Of a DNA stretch of 64,000 nucleotides, positions 8,567 through 18,055 are shown piece after piece. Both the position numbers and the translations under genes were made by a program. The stretch's first letter is position 1; each line of letters starts with the position of its first letter. The stretch is from Vicingus serpentipes (GTDB lineage: Bacteria; Bacteroidota; Bacteroidia; Flavobacteriales_E; Vicingaceae), in the NCBI RefSeq assembly GCF_007993035.1, contig NZ_VOOS01000001.1, positions 806,001 through 870,000 of the forward strand, given 5' to 3'. The notes beneath the pieces are model-generated. The model was not told the DNA's origin, made no database searches, and saw nothing but the letters and a program-made list of their open reading frames with translations.

Positions 8567-10192
8567 ATGAAAAACAATAGAAATCTTTTTTTTTACTTAC
8601 TCCCTTTAACTTTTGCTGTTTGCATTGTTATTGGAATTTATTTAGGGGCTTATTTATCTAAAAGTTCAACTGAAAAAACAAAGATATTTCCAAGCAGCAT
8701 TCGATTTAACACCGCTAACAAACTAAATGAAATATTAAATTTTGTTGAAGATACTTATGTTGATTCGGTAGACAAAGAAGCTATTACAGAAAGTTCAATT
8801 GCAACCATCTTATCAAAATTAGATCCTCACTCCTACTATATTCCCGCTACAGATTTCAACGGAATGAACGACCCTTTGGAAGGTAATTTTGAAGGTATAG
8901 GCATTGAGTTTAGAATTATTGAAGATACCGTTATGGTTATTTCTGCAATTCCAAACGGACCTTCAGAAAAATTAGGTATAGAAGCAGGTGATAGAATTGT
9001 AAAAGTTGATACTTCTGAAATTGCGGGTAATGGAATTACAAACGAGAATGTAATCAAACTCTTAAAAGGTCCAAAAGGAACAAAAGTTAAAGTTACTATT
9101 ATCCGTAAAGGAATAAAGAAAAAATTAACCTTTGACATTGTAAGGGATGAAATTCCAATTTTTAGCATTGATGCTCCATACTTAATTAACGAGAGTACTG
9201 GTTACATAAGAATAACACGTTTTGCCAAAACTACTTACAATGAATTTTTAGAAGCCACTAAAAACTTAAAAGAAGATGGGATGGAAAATCTAATAATAGA
9301 TTTAAGAGGCAACGGTGGGGGTGTTTTATTTGCAGCAACTGATATCGCAGATGAATTATTGATGAAAAACAAAATGATTGTTTATACCGAAGGTAGAGTG
9401 AGAAACAAAAAAGAATACTTCTCTACTAAAAAAGGCATTTTAAAACACATCAAAGTGTCTATCTTAATAAACGAAAATTCAGCATCTGCAAGTGAAATTT
9501 TAGCAGGAGCTATTCAAGATAACGACAGAGGAACAATAATTGGTCGTCGTTCATTTGGTAAAGGATTAGTTCAAGAACAAGTAATGTGGCCAGATGGTTC
9601 TGCATTAAGGTTAACTGTGGCTAGATATTATACACCAACCGGAAGGTGTATTCAAAAACCATATACTGATGACATGGAAAGTTATAACATGGAGTCTTAC
9701 AACCGTTATTTAAATGGAGAGTTATTAAGTTCAGATAGCATTCATTTTCCAGATTCATTAAAATACTTCACTCCTGAAGGAAAAATAGTATATGGCGGAG
9801 GTGGTATAATGCCTGATATTTTTGTACCACTAGATACAGCTGGCAACACTCCTTATTTTTATGAAATGAGGTACCGAGGAATTTTACAGAGCTTTTCTTT
9901 AAACTATGTTGACAACCAAAGACATAAACTAAAAGAAAAATACAAAGACGCATTAACTTTTAAAGAAAAATTTAAGGTTGATGACAACCTATTTAATAGT
10001 GTAATTAAATACGCTGAAGCAAATGAATTACCTCGAAATCTAAAAGAAATTCATGAATCTAAAAAACTGATAATAGAAAGCTTAAAAGGTTTTATTAGTA
10101 AGGACTTATGGGGTAATTTTGGTTATTACGTTATTGTTAACGAAAATGACAAAACCATTCAAAAAGCAATTTCTGAATTCAATAAAAAATGA
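8567..10192 (+). CDS. S41 family C-terminal processing peptidase
   Basis: 541 residues. An N-terminal membrane span or signal anchor (residues 6-28) is followed by a helical region, a PDZ domain near 85-180 with GIGIEF and AGDRIVKVD, and the tail-specific protease core. The catalytic SASASE segment is at 305-310 and the FGKG lysine is at 332, giving the usual Ser-Lys pair. It should act in the periplasm, cleaving non-polar C-termini of envelope proteins. It starts on the base after the deaminase stop. Its TGA overlaps the next ATG by 4 bases, so the three genes form an operon. The deaminase/S41 pairing recurs in Bacteroidota. Confidence 0.92.
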   Translation: MKNNRNLFFYLLPLTFAVCIVIGIYLGAYLSKSSTEKTKIFPSSIRFNTANKLNEILNFVEDTYVDSVDKEAITESSIATILSKLDPHSYYIPATDFNGMNDPLEGNFEGIGIEFRIIEDTVMVISAIPNGPSEKLGIEAGDRIVKVDTSEIAGNGITNENVIKLLKGPKGTKVKVTIIRKGIKKKLTFDIVRDEIPIFSIDAPYLINESTGYIRITRFAKTTYNEFLEATKNLKEDGMENLIIDLRGNGGGVLFAATDIADELLMKNKMIVYTEGRVRNKKEYFSTKKGILKHIKVSILINENSASASEILAGAIQDNDRGTIIGRRSFGKGLVQEQVMWPDGSALRLTVARYYTPTGRCIQKPYTDDMESYNMESYNRYLNGELLSSDSIHFPDSLKYFTPEGKIVYGGGGIMPDIFVPLDTAGNTPYFYEMRYRGILQSFSLNYVDNQRHKLKEKYKDALTFKEKFKVDDNLFNSVIKYAEANELPRNLKEIHESKKLIIESLKGFISKDLWGNFGYYVIVNENDKTIQKAISEFNKK

Positions 10193-10596
10193 AAAAAGAT
10201 ATAAATCCTACACCCGTAAAGGATGTAGCAGTTGCAGTTATTAAAGAACAAAACGAGTTATTTGAAGATATTTGGAATGTATATCTAATTAATCTTCAAA
10301 ATCAAAAACTTGAACAAGTAATTGTTTCTTCTAAAGGCTATTTAAAATTAGAAAATGGTGAAGAAACAAAAACATCAATGCTTAGACATGGGTTAGGGGA
10401 TATTGAAGGCAACAGTTTTACACTAATAGAGCCTATAATGGAAAATTTATTTGGTCTTCATAATGAGTATTGGTTAACTTATTTCAATAACAATGAGCTA
10501 CTTGATAAAAAATATATCTTTTTAGCTGAAACCATTAAAGAGGAAAATTTCACCAACATACCTCTAATCGAAAAAAAAGGAATCCTTATTAAATAA
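10189..10596 (+). CDS. Conserved small protein of unknown function
   Basis: 135 residues, soluble and acidic, without signal peptide or membrane span. It reads as a mixed alpha/beta fold with strands such as DIWNVYLINLQ, LEQVIVSSKGY and EYWLTYFNN. No catalytic motif is visible. The ATG overlaps the stop of the S41 peptidase by 4 bases (ATGA), so translation is coupled and the product may work with the protease or simply share regulation. I do not recognise a family with confidence. Confidence 0.75.
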   Translation: MKKDINPTPVKDVAVAVIKEQNELFEDIWNVYLINLQNQKLEQVIVSSKGYLKLENGEETKTSMLRHGLGDIEGNSFTLIEPIMENLFGLHNEYWLTYFNNNELLDKKYIFLAETIKEENFTNIPLIEKKGILIK

Positions 10597-10641
10597 ACAG
10601 TCATTTTTTCTTAACTTGAACCTATTAAAAATTACAATTCT

Positions 10642-11358
10642 ATGTTAGAAAATGTGAATTTAGAAAAGGTTTTGTTTTTAGATATCGAAACTGTATCTCA
10701 AGCTAAAAATTATGACGAGTTACCTGAAGCTATTCGCTTTCATTGGGAAAACAAGTCTGACAAAATAGAGAAAGAAGGTGAGTCGGCTTTTGACACTTAT
10801 AATAGGGCTGGAATATATGCTGAATTTGGTAAAATTGTGTGTATTTCGGTTGGATACATTAAGATTGAACATGGGGATAAAAATTTGAGAATAAAATCAT
10901 TTTTTAATCATGATGAAAAGATTTTACTTTCTAATTTTTTTGAAGTTTTAAATCAACATTTCAATAGTCCTCAACATCTTTTATGCGCTCATAATGGCAA
11001 AGAGTTTGATTTCCCTTACATTGCTCGTAGAGCATTAATTAATGGTTTAAAAATTCCTCAAATTTTAGATTTAGCTGGAAAAAAACCATGGGAAGTAAAT
11101 CATCTAGACACCCTACATTTATGGAAGTTTGGTGATTATAAAAACTATACATCTCTAAGTCTTTTAACTACAATTTTTAATATTCCCACACCTAAAGACG
11201 ATATTGATGGAAGTATGGTAAATGAGGTGTATTGGAAAGACAACAATTTAGAGCGAATAGCAATTTATTGCCAGAAAGATGTTGTTGCTCTTACTCAATT
11301 ATTTTTACGATTTAAAAATGAACCTTTAATTACTGAAAGCAACATTATAATCAATTGA
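10642..11358 (+). CDS. DEDDy 3'-5' exonuclease, PolB-exonuclease-like
   Basis: 238 residues with the three exonuclease motifs of the DEDDy RNase H-like superfamily. Exo I is LFLDIETVS (Asp14, Glu16), Exo II is AHNGKEFDFPYIARR near residue 117, and Exo III is YCQKDVVAL near residue 212. These residues bind the two metal ions that cleave nucleotides from a 3' end. The stand-alone form resembles the predicted PolB-like exonucleases of bacteria, likely cytoplasmic and involved in DNA or RNA trimming. The stop codon lies 2 bases before the lipoprotein ATG. Confidence 0.85.
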   Translation: MLENVNLEKVLFLDIETVSQAKNYDELPEAIRFHWENKSDKIEKEGESAFDTYNRAGIYAEFGKIVCISVGYIKIEHGDKNLRIKSFFNHDEKILLSNFFEVLNQHFNSPQHLLCAHNGKEFDFPYIARRALINGLKIPQILDLAGKKPWEVNHLDTLHLWKFGDYKNYTSLSLLTTIFNIPTPKDDIDGSMVNEVYWKDNNLERIAIYCQKDVVALTQLFLRFKNEPLITESNIIIN

Positions 11359-11360
11359 AA

Positions 11361-11864
11361 ATGAAACTTAAAAATCAATATTTTACGATAATTTTAATTG
11401 CACTTATAGTTGCTTGTACGCAAAAAAAGAACCCTTACTTTGATAAGCTTTTAAAATCAGAAACTGGTTTTTTTAGAGGTGCCGAAATTGGCAATAGTAT
11501 ATCAGAAATTAAACAACTAGAAAATAGTGAATATTTAATTGACGATATGCCCGACTACCTCTATTTCGATTATAAATTAGATATGGGAAATAGCTACACC
11601 ATTTCCTATGATTTTTCGGACAACAAACTCTATGAAATAGAACTAGCAGCTTACTTTGACAAAATTGAAGATGCTAATCAACTTTTTAAAGATTTTAGCG
11701 CCTATTTTAATAAAATTCATGGAAAAGGTAAAGTTGAAGATGATGGCTATACTTCTTGGCGTACAAAAAACAAAAAAACAGGTGCAAACATTGAAATTGC
11801 AATGGTTAATGATAGTCAAGATTACGGATACATATCTATCTTAATTAGCGACTTAGACTATTAA
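11361..11864 (+). CDS. Putative lipoprotein of unknown function
   Basis: 167 residues. The N-terminus is a lysine start, a hydrophobic stretch and a lipobox-like LIVAC with the acceptor cysteine near residue 19, so it is probably lipidated and envelope bound. The mature part is acidic with aromatic beta-rich stretches such as YLYFDYKLDMG and YTISYDFSDNKLYEIELAAYF. I chose the ATG at 11361. An earlier in-frame TTG at 11355 overlaps the upstream stop. No functional motif is recognised. It is probably the last gene of the plus-strand run from 8129. Confidence 0.75.
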   Translation: MKLKNQYFTIILIALIVACTQKKNPYFDKLLKSETGFFRGAEIGNSISEIKQLENSEYLIDDMPDYLYFDYKLDMGNSYTISYDFSDNKLYEIELAAYFDKIEDANQLFKDFSAYFNKIHGKGKVEDDGYTSWRTKNKKTGANIEIAMVNDSQDYGYISILISDLDY

Positions 11865-11929
11865 TTGATAGACAATTAGACAGAGTTAATCTTGGTAATC
11901 AAATCAATCATCTAATCTTTAATCAGTTA

Positions 11930-11968
11930 TTAAGGTTAACCCTTGTTTAATCTTATTTTTAACCTTAA
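11930..11968. repeat. Inverted repeat before the peptide ABC ATPase gene
   Basis: TTAAGGTTAA at 11930-11939 is mirrored by TTAACCTTAA at 11959-11968. The arms are 10 bp with a 19-nt spacer, ending 34 bases before the ATG at 12003. It could be an operator or a leader hairpin. No T-run follows, so it is not an obvious terminator. Confidence 0.45.
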
Positions 11969-12002
11969 ATTTATTCCCTTTTCAAAACGAGGTTAAAAAA
12001 TT

Positions 12003-13811
12003 ATGGAAGACAGAACACTTTTAGAGATTAAAAACTTAGTTACCGAATTCCGTACGGAAGACGAAACAGTAAAAGCAGTAAATGATGTTTCATTTACACT
12101 TAACAAAGGTGAAACCATTGGAATTGTTGGAGAATCAGGTTCAGGAAAATCTGTTACGTCTTTATCAGCTATGCGTTTAATTCCTAATCCTCCAGGAAGA
12201 ATAGCTTCAGGAGAAATGTTATTCCACTCAAAAGATGGTATAATTGATTTAGCCAAAGTATCAGAAAAAGAAATGAGAACATTAAGGGGGAATGAAATAG
12301 CAATGATATTTCAAGAGCCTATGACCTCATTAAACCCTGTTTACACTTGTGGTGATCAGGTTGCCGAAACAATTTTACTTCACCAAAAAGTGAGTAAAAA
12401 AGAAGCAAAAGAAAGAACAATAGATCTTTTTAAACAAGTTCAATTACCTCGTCCAGATGTAATTTTTGATACTTACCCTCACCAAATATCTGGTGGACAA
12501 AAGCAAAGAGTAATGATTGCAATGGCTATGTCTTGCAATCCATCTATACTAATTGCCGATGAACCAACAACTGCATTAGATGTAACCGTTCAAAAAACCA
12601 TTTTGGAATTGATGAACGAATTGCAAATTAAACACGACATGGGTATTATGTTTATTACTCACGATTTAGGAGTGATTGCAGAATTGGCAGACAAAGTTGT
12701 GGTAATGTACAAAGGTAAATTAGTTGAACAAGGTACTGTTTTAGATATTTTCACTAACCCTCAACACCCTTACACTAAAGGATTATTAGCTTGTCGTCCT
12801 CCATTAAACAAACGATTAGAATGGTTACCAACAGTGTCTGATTTCATGACCGTGGATAGCGATGGAGTAATGCATGAGACAAATAAATCTGTAGAGGAAG
12901 TAACCAATAGCTTAATTATTTCTCCAGAACAAACAGCTAAACAACACGAAAAACTATATGCACAAGAGCCTGTGCTTCAAATCAAAAATTTAAAGACATA
13001 CTTCCCAATTAACAAAGGTATCTTTGGAAAACCAAAAGACTATGTTAAAGCGGTTAATGATGTAACTTTCGATGTCTACCCAGGTGAAACTCTAGGATTA
13101 GTTGGTGAATCTGGTTGTGGTAAAACAACCTTAGGAAGAACTATACTAAAATTAGTTGAACCTACATCAGGTCAAATAATATTTGAAGGTAACGATCTTA
13201 CTCATTTAGGTTCTAAAGAAATGAGAGAGTACCGTAAAAAATTACAAATCATTTTCCAAGATCCATACTCGTCATTAAACCCTAGAATTACGATTGGAGA
13301 AGCCATTATGGAACCTATGCGTGTTCATGGTGTTTACGATAATGATGAAGAACGTAAAGCACGTGTAATGGAATTACTTAGAAGAGTAAATTTACCTGAG
13401 CAACATTTCTATAGATATCCACATGAGTTTTCTGGTGGACAACGTCAACGTATTTGTATAGCTCGTTCTTTAGCCTTAAACCCTAAATTTATTATTTGCG
13501 ACGAATCTGTTTCTGCCTTAGATGTATCAGTGCAAGCTCAAGTTTTAAATCTATTAAATGAGTTAAAAGCAGAATTTGGCTTCACTTATATTTTTATTTC
13601 TCATGATTTATCAGTTGTTAAATTTATGAGTGATAGAATGATTGTGATGAACCAAGGAGAAATTGTAGAAATGGGCTTAGCCGATGAAATTTATGCAAAT
13701 CCAAAAACCGATTACACTAAAAAACTGATTGGAGCAATTCCTAAAGGTGAATTAGCTGACATTAAAGCTTCAATTGCTAAAAAAAAAGGGTTAACGGAAG
13801 TGGTAGTATAA
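12003..13811 (+). CDS. Double-domain peptide-type ABC transporter ATPase (YejF/GsiA-like)
   Basis: 602 residues with two complete ABC ATPase domains. The first has Walker A GESGSGKS (43-50), signature ISGGQKQR and Walker [13 protein letters not shown]. The second has Walker A GESGCGKT near 367-374, signature FSGGQRQR and Walker [13 protein letters not shown]. Each is followed by the oligopeptide-family C-terminal extension ([18 protein letters not shown] and [17 protein letters not shown]). Such fused DppD-DppF-like subunits energise peptide or glutathione uptake at the inner membrane. No permease or binding-protein genes are adjacent, so the partners must be elsewhere. A hairpin terminator follows at 13836. 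Confidence 0.92.
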   Translation: MEDRTLLEIKNLVTEFRTEDETVKAVNDVSFTLNKGETIGIVGESGSGKSVTSLSAMRLIPNPPGRIASGEMLFHSKDGIIDLAKVSEKEMRTLRGNEIAMIFQEPMTSLNPVYTCGDQVAETILLHQKVSKKEAKERTIDLFKQVQLPRPDVIFDTYPHQISGGQKQRVMIAMAMSCNPSILIADEPTTALDVTVQKTILELMNELQIKHDMGIMFITHDLGVIAELADKVVVMYKGKLVEQGTVLDIFTNPQHPYTKGLLACRPPLNKRLEWLPTVSDFMTVDSDGVMHETNKSVEEVTNSLIISPEQTAKQHEKLYAQEPVLQIKNLKTYFPINKGIFGKPKDYVKAVNDVTFDVYPGETLGLVGESGCGKTTLGRTILKLVEPTSGQIIFEGNDLTHLGSKEMREYRKKLQIIFQDPYSSLNPRITIGEAIMEPMRVHGVYDNDEERKARVMELLRRVNLPEQHFYRYPHEFSGGQRQRICIARSLALNPKFIICDESVSALDVSVQAQVLNLLNELKAEFGFTYIFISHDLSVVKFMSDRMIVMNQGEIVEMGLADEIYANPKTDYTKKLIGAIPKGELADIKASIAKKKGLTEVVV

Positions 13812-13835
13812 ACTAGCTTTTGTTCAAAAATATTT

Positions 13836-13866
13836 AACCCCTTAGCATTGCTGAGGGGTTTTTATT
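13836..13866 (+). terminator. Rho-independent terminator after the ABC ATPase gene
   Basis: AACCCCTTAGC at 13836-13846 pairs with GCTGAGGGGTT at 13850-13860. The stem is 11 bp with one G-T pair and a 3-nt loop, and a T-rich tract follows at once. Confidence 0.88.
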
Positions 13867-13870
13867 TATC

Positions 13871-13878
13871 TACCTTTA
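13871..13878 (+). promoter_or_regulatory. Near-consensus -7 box for radA
   Basis: TACCTTTA differs from TAnnTTTG only in the last base. It lies between the terminator and the radA ATG, with 4 bases between box and start. If real, the radA message would be almost leaderless. Confidence 0.35.
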
Positions 13879-13882
13879 TAGT

Positions 13883-15256
13883 ATGGCTAAAACGAAAGTA
13901 AAAACGACTTTTTTTTGTAACAATTGCGGAGCTCAATTCCCAAAATGGGTGGGCAAATGTAGCTCTTGCAACCAATGGAATACCATAGCCGAAGAAATTA
14001 TAGCTCGACCAGACAAAAACGACATAAAAGCAACTTTTAATATTGTTAGGAATAGTAAACCACAATTGTTAGAAGACATTAAAATTGCTGACATACCACG
14101 AATAAAATTACCCGGAACAGAGTTAAACAGAGTGCTTGGTGGCGGTTTAGTTCCAGGCTCATTAGTACTATTTGGAGGAGATCCAGGAATAGGTAAATCT
14201 ACTTTAATGCTTCAAATGTCTTTACGTTTAAAGGGTCATAAAACATTATATGTTTCAGGTGAAGAAAGTGAGCAGCAAATTAAGATGAGGGCTGAACGAA
14301 TAGGAAACAAAAATCCCGATTGCTACATTCTTACTGAAACCTCAACGCAAAATATTTTTCATCACATTAAGGAGTTAAATCCTGATGTACTTATAATTGA
14401 TTCCATCCAAACCTTAACTACTGCCACTATAGATTCATCTCCTGGAAGTATTTCTCAAGTAAGAGAATGTACTGCCGAACTGATGAAATATGCCAAAGAA
14501 ACGAATACTCCTGTGTTTTTAATTGGACACATCACAAAAGATGGAAACATTGCGGGACCAAAAATTTTAGAACACATGGTAGATGTTGTTTTACAATTTG
14601 AAGGAGATAGAAATCATATCTATCGTTTATTGAGAGCTGCTAAAAATAGATTTGGCTCAACCAATGAACTAGGTATTTATGAAATGCATGGTGAAGGACT
14701 TAAAGAAGTTAGTAATCCTTCCGATATTTTAATAAGCAACAAAGATGAAACCTTAAGTGGATCTGCAATTGCTGCGACTATGGAAGGCAACAGACCTTTA
14801 TTAATCGAAATACAATCATTAGTAAGTACAGCAGCTTACGGAACCCCTCAACGCTCTTCTACTGGTTTTGATTTAAGAAGATTAAACATGCTTTTAGCGG
14901 TTTTAGAAAAACGTTGTGGGTTTAGATTGGCTCAAAAAGATGTCTTTTTAAACATTGCAGGAGGAATAAAAGTTGATGACCCAGCTATTGACTTAGCAGT
15001 AATTAGCGCAATACTTTCAAGCAGTGAAGATATTGCGGTACCTCCTACTGCTTGTTTTGCTTCTGAGGTTGGTTTATCTGGCGAATTAAGACCAGTGAGT
15101 AGAATAGACCAACGCGTAATGGAAGCTGAAAAACTAGGTTTTGATAAAATTTTCGTTTCTAAGCATAACAAAAAAGGAATGGCAAAACTTGACCATAAAA
15201 TTGAAGTAATTTTTGTTGGAAAAGTAGAAGAAGTTTTCCAAAATTTATTTGGTTAA
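13883..15256 (+). CDS. radA: DNA repair protein RadA
   Basis: 457 residues, the usual length. It has the N-terminal four-cysteine zinc finger (Cys12, Cys15, Cys26, Cys29), a RecA-like ATPase core with Walker A GGDPGIGKST near 98, the RadA-specific KNRFGS motif near 253 and a C-terminal Lon-protease-like domain without its active site. RadA is a cytoplasmic branch-migration helicase that processes recombination intermediates and aids strand exchange by RecA. It stands alone behind the ABC ATPase terminator and probably has its own promoter. Confidence 0.97.
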   Translation: MAKTKVKTTFFCNNCGAQFPKWVGKCSSCNQWNTIAEEIIARPDKNDIKATFNIVRNSKPQLLEDIKIADIPRIKLPGTELNRVLGGGLVPGSLVLFGGDPGIGKSTLMLQMSLRLKGHKTLYVSGEESEQQIKMRAERIGNKNPDCYILTETSTQNIFHHIKELNPDVLIIDSIQTLTTATIDSSPGSISQVRECTAELMKYAKETNTPVFLIGHITKDGNIAGPKILEHMVDVVLQFEGDRNHIYRLLRAAKNRFGSTNELGIYEMHGEGLKEVSNPSDILISNKDETLSGSAIAATMEGNRPLLIEIQSLVSTAAYGTPQRSSTGFDLRRLNMLLAVLEKRCGFRLAQKDVFLNIAGGIKVDDPAIDLAVISAILSSSEDIAVPPTACFASEVGLSGELRPVSRIDQRVMEAEKLGFDKIFVSKHNKKGMAKLDHKIEVIFVGKVEEVFQNLFG

Positions 15257-15322
15257 AACATTTATGCCCATCATTTTAATAAAACCAATAATTTAGTTTT
15301 CTTTGCATAAAATTTAGTAAAA

Positions 15323-16111
15323 ATGAGATTAGGACAACTTTCAAGACAACTCGAAATTAAACCAGAACAAATAGTTTCTTACTTAGAAAAAAAAGGAATT
15401 ATAGTAAAACAACACCCAAATGCTAAAGTTGAAGACGAGTTAATTGAGGAATTAACCTCTCACTTTAAGCCTGTTGTTGAAGAAGAAGTTTTAGAAACAA
15501 TAGAAGAACCTTTAATAAAGAAAGAAGAACCCAAGCCTATCATTGAAGAAACTATTCAACCTCAAGCTGAACCTGAACATATAGAAACAGTTAAACCTGT
15601 TGCTGCTATTGGGCCAAAAATTATTGGAAAAATAGACCTGCCAGACAAAACTCAAATTAACGTAGAAGTTGATGGTGTAGTTTATGACCAAGAAACCCTT
15701 GAGGCTAAGAAAAAAGAAAGCATTAAGGAAGAAAGAGAAAGAAAAGAAGCGGAGAAAGAAGCAGCTAAAAAAGCTGCCGAAGAAGCAAAAGAACAAGCTA
15801 GAATAAAACGCGAAGAAGAACAAGCAAGAAAAATTAAAGAAGAAGCTGAACGCATTGAAAAAAAGTTAAAAGAAAAAGCAAAACAAGATGCTATTCGCTT
15901 GAAGAAAGAAGAAGAAAAGAGGAAAGCCCTTGAAAAAGCAAGAAAACTTAAACAAAAAGAACACTACAATCAAAAGTTTAAGCCTAAAACAAAGCCAAGC
16001 AAGCCTAAAAAAGTTACTGAAAAGCCTAAAGAAATTAAAGAAAATACCAAAATTGAAGCCGTTCAAGAAAAAAGTCTTTATAAAAGATTTATTAAATGGC
16101 TGAATACTTAA
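15323..16111 (+). CDS. IF-2 N-terminal-domain-like protein with charged coiled coil
   Basis: 262 residues. The first 50 (MRLGQLSRQLEIKPEQIV, then LEKKGIIVKQHPNAKVEDE) resemble the small helical IF2_N domain of translation initiation factor 2. No GTPase follows. Instead there is an acidic proline-rich linker, a short strand-rich patch near 95-125 (IIGKIDLPDKTQINVEVDG) and a long Lys/Glu/Ala-rich segment at about 130-240 predicted to be a coiled coil, ending KRFIKWLNT. It is cytoplasmic, with no signal peptide. It lies 66 bases after radA and just upstream of the membrane protein gene. Function is unknown. It is not infB. Confidence 0.72.
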   Translation: MRLGQLSRQLEIKPEQIVSYLEKKGIIVKQHPNAKVEDELIEELTSHFKPVVEEEVLETIEEPLIKKEEPKPIIEETIQPQAEPEHIETVKPVAAIGPKIIGKIDLPDKTQINVEVDGVVYDQETLEAKKKESIKEERERKEAEKEAAKKAAEEAKEQARIKREEEQARKIKEEAERIEKKLKEKAKQDAIRLKKEEEKRKALEKARKLKQKEHYNQKFKPKTKPSKPKKVTEKPKEIKENTKIEAVQEKSLYKRFIKWLNT

Positions 16112-16112
16112 A

Positions 16113-16128
16113 CATAGCTCAAGCTATG
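16113..16128. repeat. Short hairpin between the coiled-coil gene and the membrane protein gene
   Basis: CATAGCT and AGCTATG are 7-bp arms around a 2-nt loop in the 24-bp gap before the ATG at 16136. No T-run follows. It may affect translation of the downstream gene or be chance. Confidence 0.3.
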
Positions 16129-16135
16129 GATTAAT

Positions 16136-17815
16136 ATGGTAATTACACTTATTGTTTGGTTATATATATTTACAATACTTACATCTTTAGGTATTTTATT
16201 TAATCGAATTTCTTTATTAGCCATTAAAGATAAATCCTTGTTGAATGAGAATAGCATTATTCAACATATTTTTAATGGATTTTGCTTGTGTATGGGGTTA
16301 TGCTCATTACTTTACTTCTTTTCCAACATTGGATTTACTGTTCACTTATTAATTGCAATACCATCCCTTATTTCAATTTATTTTTTTCGAAACGACTGGA
16401 AAATTATCATATCTAAAGTAAAAAATGCGGCAATCTCTTTTAATTTATGGCAATGGCTTTTAATTTTTATTGGCTTCATATCTATCTTGTTAGCTACTAT
16501 TGAAGAGCCAACAAATATTGACACAGGTAACTACCATGCACAATCCATAAAATGGATGAACGAATACAAAATAATTCCTGGGCTAGGTAATTTACTAGGC
16601 AACTTAGCTTACAACCAATCCAATTTTCTTGTAGAAGCCTTTTTTAGCTTTTCCTTTTTAAACTATGGAACTTTTAGAATATTAAATGGCTTTTTAGTTT
16701 TAGTTTTTATTCTAAATATTATTAAAACGTTTAATTTAAAAAACTTAAAATTTAACGCTATCCAATTTATAGGAAGCATTATCATTATTTTCTTTTTTAT
16801 TCATTACAAAAATTGGATTTCCTCTCCCTCTCCAGATGTTATTATTACACTAATGACCTATTATATATTCTACGAAGGAATAAAACGACTAACAAACAAC
16901 CCACTTCAAGAAACAGATAATACTTTAATCTCAATTTACTTTATTGCAATTTCAGCCCTAACAGTTAAACTTTCGGCTATAACCTTACCTTTTTTAGCCA
17001 TCGTTTTAATTCTTCGAACTCCTTTGTTTTTTAAACAAGGCAGAGTCATATTTTATGCTCTACTTACACTAATTATTATCGTTCCATGGTTGGTAAGAAA
17101 TGTGTTTTTTTCAGGATATTTAATTTTCCCAGTAGCTGAAATTGACTTATTTAATGTTGATTGGAAAATACCTCGAGAACTTGTTATCGGAGTTAAAAAT
17201 GCCATTCATGGCTTCTCTACAAACTCCCAAATGTCTTCTGTAGAAATAATGAAACTTACCTTATGGGATAGAATTATAATTTGGATCAACACAAACTATT
17301 GGTATAGAATTCTATATTTACTTATCATCTTGTTCTCTCAATTCTATTTTATAAAATTATTTTTTTCTAAAGCTAAATTGAGCTACAAAAAAACATCTCT
17401 AATTCTACTTGGCTTTACTACTTTTCTTGGTGTGGTATTTTGGTTTTTAACAGCTCCTGATTTTAGGTTTGGTAGTGCATTGGTTTACATGTCTATTTCT
17501 ACAACCTTAATAATTACTATTCCTAAAAAGGTTTATTTAAATCGGTTTTTTGGACATTCCTTTATATTGTTAACCCTATTTTTTCTTTTTAGAAAAATGC
17601 ATGTAGAAGAACTATATAATCATCCTCTAAAACCTGCACCTTACCCTAAAGTAGAAGTTAAGATAAATAACGGTAAGAATTTTAGGTATGCTATTCCAAA
17701 AAACAATTATCAATGTTGGGACTATAACTTACCATGTGTGCCTTTTGGAGATCTATCAATTGTTAAACAAAGAGGCGAAGATATAGAGGATGGTTTTAAG
17801 TATGATTTCAATTAA
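16136..17815 (+). CDS. Polytopic membrane protein, LIC_10190-like / GT-C-like
   Basis: 559 residues with about a dozen hydrophobic spans from residue 2 to about 490 and a soluble C-terminal tail. The loop DTGNYHAQSIKWMNEYKIIP followed by GLGNLLGNLAYNQSNF near 129-165 is characteristic of the LIC_10190-type membrane family. It recalls the first periplasmic loop of GT-C enzymes, where acidic residues contact a lipid-linked sugar. A later PDVIITLMTYYIFYEG segment also fits GT-C architecture. It is probably an inner-membrane enzyme of glycan assembly. Substrate unknown. It starts 24 bases after the upstream gene. Confidence 0.7.
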   Translation: MVITLIVWLYIFTILTSLGILFNRISLLAIKDKSLLNENSIIQHIFNGFCLCMGLCSLLYFFSNIGFTVHLLIAIPSLISIYFFRNDWKIIISKVKNAAISFNLWQWLLIFIGFISILLATIEEPTNIDTGNYHAQSIKWMNEYKIIPGLGNLLGNLAYNQSNFLVEAFFSFSFLNYGTFRILNGFLVLVFILNIIKTFNLKNLKFNAIQFIGSIIIIFFFIHYKNWISSPSPDVIITLMTYYIFYEGIKRLTNNPLQETDNTLISIYFIAISALTVKLSAITLPFLAIVLILRTPLFFKQGRVIFYALLTLIIIVPWLVRNVFFSGYLIFPVAEIDLFNVDWKIPRELVIGVKNAIHGFSTNSQMSSVEIMKLTLWDRIIIWINTNYWYRILYLLIILFSQFYFIKLFFSKAKLSYKKTSLILLGFTTFLGVVFWFLTAPDFRFGSALVYMSISTTLIITIPKKVYLNRFFGHSFILLTLFFLFRKMHVEELYNHPLKPAPYPKVEVKINNGKNFRYAIPKNNYQCWDYNLPCVPFGDLSIVKQRGEDIEDGFKYDFN

Positions 17816-17912
17816 AAAAAATATTTAATTATTTGCTTCTCTTTCATTGTTTTGAGATAAGTTGTGTACACAAGCCATTACTCCCTTAAAACCTCTAATA
17901 CGTGCCTTAAAA

Positions 17913-17926
17913 GTGTTTTAAAACAC
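17913..17926. repeat. 14-bp palindrome in the gap after the membrane protein gene
   Basis: GTGTTTTAAAACAC is a perfect palindrome flanked by AAA and CTTT. It could be a weak terminator for the gene ending at 17815 or an operator. The 240-bp gap 17816-18055 holds nothing else I can support. Confidence 0.35.
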
Positions 17927-18055
17927 CTTTAATGTATTTATATTAACCTTATATATAAATAACGAGTATAGTTAATAAAGGCCTTTTTATAAAACTAATT
18001 ATCCTTATTATTTACCCTCTCGTTTGTTTTTCACTTACGACTAAAATTTACTACC

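Noticed and set aside
15512-16066. Phe-rich minus-strand frames opposite the coiled-coil gene
   Set aside because: They are the mirror of AAA/GAA-rich codons. Low complexity explains the lack of stops.
15323-16111. Calling the IF-2-like gene infB
   Set aside because: There is no GTPase domain, no Walker motifs, and the length is about a quarter of IF-2.
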